From the NCBI RefSeq assembly GCF_003945595.2, contig NW_024103707.1, positions 744,001-808,000 on the forward strand: DNA of 64,000 nt, read 5' to 3'. The stretch comes from Pipra filicauda (lineage: Eukaryota; Chordata; Aves; Passeriformes; Pipridae). Below the pieces are notes generated by a model, which searched no databases, was not told where the DNA came from, and saw only the letters and a program-made list of their open reading frames with translations. Each line of letters begins with the position of its first letter. The stretch's first letter is position 1. The translations under genes and the position numbers were made by a program. Below, piece after piece: positions 33,601-45,600 of the stretch.

Positions 33601-36600
33601 TGTGCGGTGGCATGGGGCTGCCATTTCCCCAGGTTTGAAAACAAGAGCTTGTCACAGTCATTCAGCATTTGATGATTAGTGCAATATAGGGCAAACCTGC
33701 CTGTCCCAGTGACCACCCCTTGGGAAAATATCTGACTAACTTCCGAGTTATTAAGACATAAAATGGCAGTACAGAAATGACAATTTAAAGATATTAAAGG
33801 CTTTTTTTTTTTTTTAATTTCGTATCTCTTGTGACTCTTACAGAGGAAAGCCTTTAAATCCGGAACTGGTGAAGGCTGCTTCTGCAGTTGCATCTTCCCT
33901 TCCACTCAACAAGAAACAGACAGAATCGGAACTACTTGCACAACTAAGAAGACATGAAGAAACCACAGATAAACAGAAGAAGGGGGAAACTATTAACATA
34001 CGGTCTGTTTATTGAATTTTATTCTCAATTATGTTCAAAATTCTAATTATGCAATGTCATCCTGAAGGTGACTGGGTTCTGTGTTGGAAAGATGGCCCTA
34101 AAAGATACATTTGGATAGAGTATCCTTGGGATTAGTGTATATTAGTAACACCGTTGGTCTGGTTATACCAAGCTCTAAAATTTTGCCGACGTCTTTCTAA
34201 AATGGTTTTGCAGAAACAGAATTGTTTTCCTGCCCAGGATCATTGCTTTCTTGGACAGGCTAGCAAAATAACAGCTCTTTTGTGAGTTTGTTTGGGGTTT
34301 TTTTGTCACAAGCTTCCAAAATTCTCACACAATGGATGGATTTGTAGACGTTTCAGACGTTCTGTCTGGACTGGTGAATTTTCATGACAGCTCTGCAGAA
34401 ATGAACTAGAGCAGCTCTGTTTATAGTCCCACCCTTCCTTTCAAAACTTTCCAGTCAACCCAAGAAACTCATCTCTTGGCTTAACCCTGTTTCCAGTGTG
34501 GCTTTCAAACAGATGAGAAACATTTGTTTGGAAACGGACACAGTTGTGCATATTGCTGTTTTGGATGATGGCTGAAGACAGGTTTTTCATTCTGTTTTTT
34601 TCAGCTAGTATTCAGATAACTACTCAGAAAATAAGGCATTAAATCCAGGTGAAATGCTGAACCAAACAGAAAACTGCATCTTCAGCAGAAAGTGAATGTG
34701 CAAGCTGCTTATTTTAGTTTTAATTTATTCTGTGAAAATGAATTTGTCCCAAATGAGGATCTAAGTTTGACCCATCTATTATTGTTTGTAGTTTACATGT
34801 ATTATTGTTTATAGGGATCAGTAAAGGATCTGCTCGGTATGGTTATCAACGTACTGCAAACAGAGCAGCCAACAAGCTAATGATGTTTGTGGCTGATGTC
34901 CGCCTTCAGAGTGAGTGGAAATTAAGGAAGAACGTGACAGATGCTTGCAATCAGGTTGAGTTAAATGATTGCCCAGAGTGTGGGGTATACAGTGCTCAGT
35001 GATAACTTTGTTAAGCAAAATACCTGTTCTTCAGTTATAAGGACTATTTATATAAAGCATATGTTCATTAAACTGTTAATTACCAGTGGGCTTGTGTCCT
35101 TTCTGTCACTGTGCTTTTTAGAAGAGCAGAGTACACAAACATCTCCATAGTGGCATTGGCTGTGGGTGGCCAACTTAAATGTAATTAGAACCTACTTGAG
35201 TACCTAGGGGAGGACCGCTGGGATACTCACTGAGCTAATATGTGCAGGGGCTAACGTCATATGTGCTGTCTCCCTTCCCTGAGGTGTACATGCCCTTGTC
35301 TAGGTGTGGTTGGTCTGACTGCTGGCATCAAGGGCTCACTGTCTTGTCACCTACTGCACTTTTCCTGAAGCACTGACCCAGCTCTGGCTGCAGTGAAAGA
35401 AAGAAGATGATTAAGGAGCTTGTAGTCTAAGCAAAAAGGGTTTTTTTCTCTTGAAAGTGAGTTGAAATTCTTCAGAAATTTAAAAGCTGCAGCTATATAG
35501 TGCCTCTATGCTGTTGATGGGTGGATTGAAATGTGTTATTACAGTATTTTATGTCATGCTTGTGGATGAATTGCTACCGTTAGAAAAATGCATTTTCCTC
35601 AACCAGAACGTCACGGCTGGCTTGGTGTGATTTGAGTTGGCAAATTCTATTCCCTGAGGCAGCTTTGTGACCTATTTTGTTTCCTCCAGGGAATACACTC
35701 CCCACCCCCAGCCCTGCCCCACTATTTGCTGAAAAGTTTTAGTTTTCTTCCTTAATAGTTGAGTAACAGTTTGCAACTCTTATCGGTGGATGAGTTTTAA
35801 AGAAAGACCAGCAACTCCTGCTGATTTTCATGACAGAAAATTTGGTTATTGTAACCTTTCAGTATTAGTAGTGACCTTTCATTTCTTTTAGATCAATGTA
35901 GTACTTTCAGGTTTCTGACTAGTGTTAAAAACGTTGATTTTACAAAGCCCAGCAGCCCTCAGACTTGATTCAGCATGATTTATACTCCACAATATCTCAA
36001 TCCACACAGCACACTAAAATGCTTTTAATATATTAGAAAGCATTTACTTTTGTTTATACATTATTATTTTGTGTTGAATTTTATTTTGACAAGGGAATAC
36101 GGGCAATTTAACTTTTAATTTTTTTCTATAAAGGTTAAGCATTCAATATGCTGACACATTTTAAAAGCCAATATGTATTCCTCAGTTATTTAAAATATTT
36201 AAAATTGAGATACTTTCACAAGCAGTAGACCATATAGAGCTGAACTGTAAAAAACAGTGCTATTGTGATTTATAATATGTAATAAATTGTACGTTTCCCA
36301 GATCTTTTGTACCAAATATTTTTACCAGGATAGTGGTATGACCTCCAGAGGTCACTGTTGTATGCAGTCATCTCATCACCTTGTTTTGTAGACAGCATGA
36401 GGGCAGTGTGTTTGCGAGGAGGGGAAAATATTAATGATACCAGAATTTATTTTTCTCAATGTGGGATAAAGTTTCACTCCATGGAAATCACAACAGCACT
36501 ACACCAAAATAAAATCTGCGGTTTCAACCTACAAGTTGAAATTTCAGCTCCTGTTTTGGGTGAAGAAGAGGAAAAGTAGTTCAGAGCTTTGACTAAAATA

Positions 36601-39600
36601 TATCCAAAGCTCTGTAGGTCTTCATTTTTAGTATGATAATTATTGCCCGGTAATCAGGAAGGAGAGAGAATCTGTGGTTGTTAGAAAAGTCCTACTTCTT
36701 CCTATTTCTGAATGGCAGAAGTACCTAGGAACGTAGGTTTAAAATGTTTTGTTGGGACATGAGGTAATATGTAATATCTAACCGCTGTCGGTACACTGGG
36801 GTTGGAGTGTGACTTTGTAAATTGACGTTTCTTGTTACAAAAGGCATTAAAAGAATCTTTGTAGTTTTATTTTTGTTAATACAGGGGTACTTTTGATGAT
36901 GCAGGGGTACTTTTAATGATAGAGTGATGAGTGTTGCTGCCAGAAACATTGATATGCCAGTGATGGAGTGACACTAGGATTTCCCAGTGAGAAATATGAT
37001 ACCATTGACTGCATGTTCTGATGGATTTGTAGTATAGTCTGTCCAAACCTACTGTGCAAAACTGCAAGTAAATTAAGGAGAGGTTCTCTGAGCAATCCTG
37101 CCTCCCCTGAAGCATGGGAACGCTCCAGCCTTCTAGGTCACAGCCGAGTCAAGCCAGTGGGCTGGGCTGTGTGTGTCTGACCTTAGAAATTATGTCCCTT
37201 TGACCCTCCTAAGTGTGTCAAGCCTCTGGCCCAACACCAGCTTACTAATGCCAGTAGCCACTTCAGAGAGTGATTTCTAATGTGAGATATGTGACTAATC
37301 TGAGATTGTTTTTTATTTAAGATTAAAATGAAATTCTTTAAAACTTGCCTTTAGGTACCTTTCAGAGTAGGTACTAGAAGAGCTATGCTGTTCTTGTTCT
37401 GCCATTTGAAACCACATCTAAGTCTGAAGAGAAATCCTGCTGTGTTGCTGTGGCAATTAGCTTTTACAATTTTCCAGAAGTATTTCTTTCTCGTCAGTAA
37501 AATCTCCTTTGAATTAAACTGCCAAAAGCATAGTTTGAATTTCGTTCAAATTGTCATAAAATGGATGTGCAATATTTTTGACTCAGCCTATTTTTACTTT
37601 TTTGAGACCATGTTTATGTCTTAAAACTTGAGTGCTGCAATTTTGGATGCCTGCATGTGACTGGCAGCCGTTGGGTGGAGAGGACAGCTGTGAGGAAGAA
37701 TTACCAGCTTGGCCTTTACCAACCAAAAGACTTGCCAGTTAAGGGAGGCAGAAAGGTGGTGTGTTTTGCCCTTTGCGTTCAGAATGAGCTGCACACGGTG
37801 CTGGAAGAGATCGGAGCATTTACTCTTCACATATGATTTTGACTAGAGAATTACGAAGGAAGATGTGGTCTGTTAATGCTGTAATATGATTATGCAATGC
37901 AACAGATTGCAGTGGATCAGGAAAGGTGACCTACTTATTAGGGTGGCATGATTGGCCCATGTCAGCTGATGTGTGAAGTCAAGCTTCCTTTTGGTCTGCA
38001 GCAGCACAGCTCTGTCCCTGGGCAGTGTTGGTTCCTGTCCAAAAAACTGGTGATTTTTACCTCCCTGTTTCAGCCTATTTCTTGTATCCAGAGAAGTTCC
38101 TCATTTGCTTAAGCAAAACATATCTACTACACTCTGTAAATATTGGTATGCAGATATATGATTTTTTTTAAGTTGGAAACTAAATAATTTCAAAGAAAGT
38201 GTTCATTGTAGATTTAATAGGTTAAAATAGCACTTTTCCTATATAGCATGTAACAACTAAATGGTTGAAAAGGTAAAGTTGAGTGTTTGATGGTTTAAAG
38301 ATGGGTGTATTTTATGAGGAATGTATAAGTCTGTCTCATAGAGGCTTATGAAACCAATTGAGAGTAGAGTTTCTGGTTAATTCCTATGACGAACTTCCTC
38401 GCTTTGTCAATTTGTTGAGGTTTTACTTTTCATGTTTTTAATTTCAGCAACGTGATTTCAGAAATGACAGTCAAAAGGCAGTCCCCAGCTCAGAGGGGTG
38501 TGAGGATATCCAGTCGCATTTCCTTGGAGTTGGATGATGATGGTCAAAGAATAAGGCCTGAAAGATTTTTGTCTCAGTCTTTTGACTCCAGAAGGTATGT
38601 TTGTTGTGTTCCACTTGAATAGAAGGAGCATGCAATTACTAATGGATAAGATTTTAAATTTACTTGCCACACGTGAGAGCTTAAGGAAATCACTTAACTA
38701 TTTTTCGAGGAAAGTACTGTTAGCATTGAAATAAACCATGAGAACATAGTAGTTAATGTTAACCAACAATCAAATAATGTGCAGCTTTTTAATGTTACAT
38801 TTTAGATAATTAAAAATACTTGGTGCTGAAATGTAATTGTGTTTGTTTTAACTAGTTTAAATTTTTCTCACTTATGCCTAATACACTTTCATGTCACTTC
38901 CTTAAATTTTTGGGAAATGAAATTTTGAAGGTTTGCTTTCCTCTACTGGAAAACTTTGATAATGTTCCACGTTGAGAAAAGTTTCATCCATTCTGTTGGG
39001 GTTTTTAAGAGATGATAAAGTTTATTTATTTAATTTTACCACCTCATTGCAATTAATAATTCATTCTGTAATTTATTTCTCTATTGTCTGTGACATTATA
39101 ATTGTCCGTGAAATTAACTTTATAATTTACATTGTAAACTCCTTAACCTTATCTTGCTGTTATTGCTGTTATCTTGTATTATGTGGCCAGTCTATTTCTT
39201 AAAGAATTAAGGAATGCTCTTACATTTTTGGTTTACTCCTGTAAGCTGTGCTTTCTTACCTGCAGTCTTTTGATTTTTCAGTGGCAGCTCATCATCCCAT
39301 TCCTTCTCAGTATATTCTTTCTCTAGCAGTTTTTAGTAATATTGACTTCTCTTGTCATTAATTTACTTTACAAATTAATCCCCTTTTCTTGGGGCTAGGG
39401 GCTGGAAGTTGAGGGAATCATTTGTGTTTAGATAGATTGTGTTGAAGACAGATTTTGGATAACTAAGAGAAAAAAAAGCATAAGTTTGTGGGTGAGTAGA
39501 TGTAGAGTATTCTGCTCTCTTTGGTTATCTAAGACATCTATTTCAGTATATCATGAACAGAGAATTGTGACTTCCCATAAGGAACAAATTGGAACACAGC

Positions 39601-42600
39601 TATTGGCCGTGTAGATCATGCAAAAACATCAAAGTGGCTTATGGCCATTAGAAGTCATTAGAAGAACTTAACCAGCCTGTTGAAATGTTTCAGCAGTGGT
39701 GTGTTAGGGAAGCATCTCTTGGGCCTCTTCAGTGCTGTAAGTGTGCAGTGTTTTCTGTTCTGGTGCAAAGCTGGTAGAGGGGCTTTTTGTAATGAAAGTT
39801 GAAGGGAGAAGAAGCGGAACAAAGGTTTTGACCAAACCCTCCTGACTTAGATATTTCTGTCGCAGGTTTTTCATTCAGCTACAGGCTGCTGGTTTGAGGA
39901 GCAAAGAAACTGACTTCATTATCAGATGAACAATACCTCTGTAGATATTTTTATTCTTTGGATAATTCTCAGACAGAGGTAGTAGTCACATGAAAGTAAT
40001 TTTATTATTATACTGCAATTCTTCACTGACTGTGAGAAATACTTTATTTAAGGTGTTGGATTAAAAGTTTTTCAAAGTATGAAAGAACAGAAATAATATG
40101 ATCTAGAAGTCTAAACTGGAAACCTGAACTTTTACATGCTCATATGGTGTATATTATTTACCTTTGCTAAACTTCTCATTTAATAACATACTGCAAAGTG
40201 AATTTCACTTATGTTTGAAAAAATTTGTTAAATTTATGATATCTGAGAAGCTGTCTTGCCCTCTTTGTGTGATGAAACTATACTTGGTATATAACTTCAG
40301 GATCAGTACTTTGAAATTGTTTTTAAAATCCCTATAATGAGTAAACTATCCAGTTTCAGGCCTGGGTTTCCTTCTGCGAACCTGAAAATCTATTGGATTT
40401 ACATATCAATTGACAGTATGAAAAGGATGGATTAGGAAGAATATCTTAGTTTAAGTCGAGTTAGTAGGTTTCAATGAAATGAGTGATGTTGCATATAGTA
40501 ATTTAAACTTGTAATTTTAAAATAAACGTTCTTCCAAGTCATGCTTGTATCTTTGGCCAATGTGAGTGGGAGTTACACAGAGATAGGAAAATATAATCCT
40601 AAATCAACATTCTTTTGAGGCTCTGTAACTAGATTGCTCTATGCTGAAAAAGATCTGGGGTAGTTTCATCACTGAAATGTAATATGACAGGAGCAGGTTT
40701 GCAGAAGTAGTTGAGGCCATTAGAAATCTCCAGTAAATCCAGATAGGTGGAATTTTAAGGTCAGAAAGAGTAACAGTGGATGTGCAATAACAAAAAGTAG
40801 TAACTGTTAGAATTTCAGTGGAAACCTGGAAGATAGTATGATTAAAAGCATAATTGTTTCTAAACTAAAGACATTGTTTTTTCTTTGTTTTCATTTATAA
40901 GAATTTACTTTGACTGCTTCTTGAACTCTTGTATTTCCAATTTTTTTTTTTTAGTGTAAACTTATACCAATGTTAAATGTGATTGAAAATAGATGGTCAG
41001 AGTGAAATATTTTTATATTCAGAAGAGAGAGCTACTTAAAACATATCATAGGGATATACTCTGACTGTTTGCCATATGACAGAGAAGGTGGCTTTGTAAT
41101 CTTCCAAAAAGGCTATTTATGTCATAAAGCAGGAATTATTTGATTTAGCTGTTGCCTTTTCTGTTCCTGAATTGTGCAATATTTTTTACAGGGAAAAACC
41201 CCAAGTCTTCAGATAGTTGCAACTTTGTAAAATCACTTAAGTACTGTGGTTTGATACTGTTTACCTTTCTTCAGATTCCTAAATACTCCAGTAAAAAGTA
41301 ACTACAAATGTAACGTTTGATTTATGCTCATTCTTTTGCATGGAAATGTTTTGAGAGGCTCTGTTACAGATGAATAATAAAGTCATAAACACTTCCTCTG
41401 GTTTAAAGCCTGAGAATTTAGTGAGAGGCACTATCTCTTTTTTTTTTTTTCTCCAGAGATCTGTTAGTTCATGAAAATATTTTGTGCTTTTTAATTTCCT
41501 AGCTGGCAATGTTGTGAGGTGTTGTGAAATACTAAATATCGGTTTTCTTTTTTGTTTATAGAAGTCTCAAAGTAGGAAAGAGACTTAATATATTCACTAA
41601 GGCTTCTACAGAACCAGAACACGCACTGAAAACAGGTTAGTGGAAATTCAATAATGAAAAACCCAATGAGGCCAAGTTCTGCATTTTTAGAATATCAAGA
41701 GATTCGTTGCTGTGAGGAGACTTATGACCTGTTCACTTTCTGCTTTCAGACTGATAAATGACTACTTTAATGTAACTCTGATTTTTACCAAGCAAAACTT
41801 CCATACAGATTGTTTTCTGTAGTGATCAGAGCATTCTGTTACTGAACTTGAACGGTATAACCGGCTTTTTGTCACAAATGTCAGTCGTACTCCTGTGAGT
41901 GTAAAGCCAGCCTGGAGAATGGGTTTGTTGGCTCCAGCTTATTTGTCAAGTTGCAAAGAAATGTGAGGCTGTGATTGCAGGAAAACAAACTCTACAGGTG
42001 GCTAAGCATAAGCAGGGTAGTATAAAACCAAGATTACACACTGGATTGCTCTGTGGCCTTCTTTTGTTTGGTGTTCCAGTTGCAGCTTGAAAGATCCCGT
42101 CAGTGACTGACAAACGACACCTTGCTTTACGTGTTGTAAAGCTCTTCATATATGTTTAGAATCGTAGAGTAGTTTGGGTTGGAAGGGACCTTTAAAGGTC
42201 GTCTAGTTCAAACACCCCTGCAGTGAGCAGATATGTCTTCCACTAGATCAGGTTGCTCAGAGCCCCGTCCAACCTGACCTTGAATGTTTCCAGGGATGGG
42301 GCATCTACCAGCCCTCTATACAACCATTTCCAGTATTTTACCACCCTCACTGGAAAAAATTTCTTCCTTTTTATCTACTCTGAATCTACCCTCTTTTAGT
42401 TTAAAACTACTACTCCCTTGTCCTGTTGCAACAGGCCCACTAAAAATTCTGTCCTTACAAGTTCCCCTTAAATACTGAAAGGATTGTAATAAGGTCACCC
42501 TGGAGCCTTCTCTTCTCCATGAGAAACCATCCCAGCTCTCTCAGCGCATCCTTTTAGTCATCTTCATGGCCCTCCTCTGGACCTGCTCTAACAGGTTGAT

Positions 42601-45600
42601 TGATGTCCTTCTTGTTCTGAGGACCCCAGAGCTGGATGGAATGTTCCAGGTGGGGTCTCGTGAGAGCAGAGTAGAGGGGCAGAATCTCCTCTCTCAACTT
42701 GTTTGCCATACTTCATTTTACGATTCCAGTTGGCTTTCTGGGCTGTAAATGCATGTGGCTGGTTCATGTCCAGTTTTTATCCACCAATATGCCTAAATTG
42801 TTCTTGGCAGGGCTGCCCTCAGTCCCTTGATCTCCCAGCCTGTAGTGATATTGGGGATTGCCCTGACCCAGGTGCAACACCTTGCACTTGACCTTATTGA
42901 ACCTCATGAGATTCCTGTGGGACCTCTTCTTGAGCTTGTCCAGGTCTCTCTGGATGGCATCCCATCCTTCAGGTGTGTCAACCACACTGCTCAGCTTGGT
43001 GTCACGTGCAAATTTGCTGAGGGTGCACTCGATCCCTCTGTCCGTGGTGTTGATGAAGACACTGAACAATACCAGTCCCATTACAGATTCGTGAGCAACA
43101 CCACTTTGTCACTGATCCCCATCCAGACACTGAGCCCTTCATCACTACTCTCTGGATGCGACCACCCAACCAATTCCTCACCCACCAACTATACATGCCA
43201 AAAGTCCTGTAAGATAAAAAACACCCCAACAAAACAGGTATGACCCACCTTCACGTTCAATGAATGGCATAGCTCTGCAGGAACAGTCTTCATGACGCGT
43301 GACAGGGATAGCTTTCACGCCTGAAGGCTCAGCTTTACTGCAGACTGGGTTTGGCTAAGAGTGTGTGAATATGGTCAAGTCGTGTAAAGAACTCCTTCTC
43401 TCCCTTTTCTTTCTGAACAATGAAACTGCATTGTTAGTATTGATCTTTAATATGCTGTTTTCCCTCAAGTATTCTGAGGCCCTTTCAAAAAAAGACTTTA
43501 TTCCACTGTGGTGACTTAGAACTTTGTGTAAAGCCAGCAGTGGCAGAAGAAATAGTACTCCTCTCTGATATCTTAGAAAATGATGCATATTTGTTTGTTT
43601 CAAGAGTAGGACTCTTAGTTTTTGCCAGATTCTAGATGAGTACTTTTATCTTTTTTTTTACACTTGAAACTGCAGGGAGAAATTAATTTGTTTATTTAAT
43701 TTCTTTAGTAAAATGTAAAATAGTGCTGTTTGCATATTTTCAAGCAGCTGTGAGGTTTCAGAATTCAGCTACCTCTGAATTTTGCTTACTATACTGGAAT
43801 TCAATTTTTTTAAGACTGCCAATGTCTTTAAAGTCTCCATTTTACATAATGGCCAGTCTTCGCGAGCGAAGATTTTTGGGAAAGGTCATTAACCCTTCCA
43901 GCCTGCGCAGTGGATTTTTTAGGTGAGACACAGCGTGCGCTGAACTGAGCCCACCCTTTAGTCCTGAGGTTCATCTGCCGGGGCCGAGCAAAGCTTGGAC
44001 AGTGGCAGTGAGGTCCCCAGGATGTAGGTTTTGTTTAGAGTGACCTTCTCTTAGGTGGATTGCCTACCAAGGCTGACGAGCTCCACCTGCCCAGGGGGCC
44101 GGGAATCGAACCCGGGTCGCAGAGGTGAGAGTCAGGCACTCTAACCACTAGACCACCAGAGGCCCCCCATTTTACATAAAAAAAAAAAAAAAACAAAAAA
44201 AAAAACAAATTGTGCAGTGTTTGTTTTTAGCCATCTTAACAAGTGTGGTGTTGAAGAAGCTGGCTTTTGACTTGATTCAAATTTACTCAGGTAAAATGGT
44301 GAGAACTTAAGCTTTCTTTTTCTCATGAGCAGAATGCAGACACAATGGCTTATAGTAGTTGCTAGATAAAAAGCTGAGATGCGCTTTTTTTTTAAACACA
44401 AAACTGGAATGTACACAATTGTGTAAGAGAGCGAGTGGACTTTATTGGATTTGTAATTAGATATTAAGAAGTAAACTTCTTTCAGCTTTTTATGTGGTAT
44501 TTCCTTGTTTGGTTCCAGGTAGCCTTGAGGAAATCTACAATATATTCTAAGCCAGGAAGCTGATTACTTGGCTTACTGACTAAGCCTGATGACATGTTTT
44601 TTGTGTTAATCTTGGGAAATACTGGTGTGGTACTTGATACCTTGATTCATTTGTTTTCATTGTCTTGGCTCATATTAATGGAGATAATGAGTTAAAATAT
44701 TGTTTATACATGACAGAAAAGCAAGTTTCCTGTTAAGTATTGGTTTTGAAAACCTGCATGTTAACTGGAAAGTAAATTGGCATCCTGAAAATATTCTTCA
44801 TAGCTGTTAACATAAAATGTCAGTATTATTTTCTGTTTCACAGAGGTGAAAATATAATCTTTATCACCCTTACTGCAAGCTTGAAAAAATGAGTTTCTGC
44901 TTTCCTCTATTAGAAGATGTACTAGTTTCTTAAAGATGTGGACAATAATTTCATTTTGGTATGGTTTCTCATGCTGTCTTCTAGCTGTATTTTATTCTTG
45001 CCTCCAGCCCTCAAATCAAAGTAGTCAGGTAGGGAATAGAATTCTGGAAATTTCCCTCTTAAGGAACAATTTTAATATCTTCTGATTTAACACAAAAAAA
45101 CCTGAAAACACTTTTCAGTATGTAAAACTACTGTTTGCCCTTTCATTTTGTTTTGTCTTAAAGTGGGGGAGGAAGATTTTTTTTTTTAATTCATTTGAGT
45201 TGTAAGCCGCTGAGCTAAAGACGAAATTATATCTTGGCTTCAACTACTTACACTTGTGAGTAGTAAAATAATAGCTGATTGGCCCTGATCCACTTCAAGC
45301 GGACTCTTACAATTGAATTCACATGAAGATCTCTGTTCCAAGGAGATTAGGGTGAATTGATAACGGAGGAAGCAAAAAGCCAAAGGGGAGTGCAACTTAG
45401 GCCAGCTCACGAGACAGCAGCCCAAGGCACTCCCAGTGATTTCTCCCTGTCCTGTGGTAACAGATTGTTCCCTTCAGTTCAGCGAAGAGGCTCAGTCTGG
45501 GCTCATGACCAGTTCTCCTGGGTGGAGGGGCAGGAACTCCTTAAGAGTAACTACTGCCATATGAGTAAACTTTGATTAAAAAAAAATGAAATAATTATAT

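Noticed and set aside
42764..43232. Minus-strand ORFs as a functional LINE reverse transcriptase
   Set aside because: 5'-truncated CR1 with broken frames and FARD in place of the catalytic FADD.
43723..43926. Plus-strand ORF spanning the SINE edge
   Set aside because: Runs across the insertion boundary and has no family resemblance.
44088..44166. Functional tRNA gene on the minus strand
   Set aside because: A and B boxes and T-arm are fine but anticodon and acceptor stems do not pair, and the unit is the head of a SINE flanked by target-site duplications.
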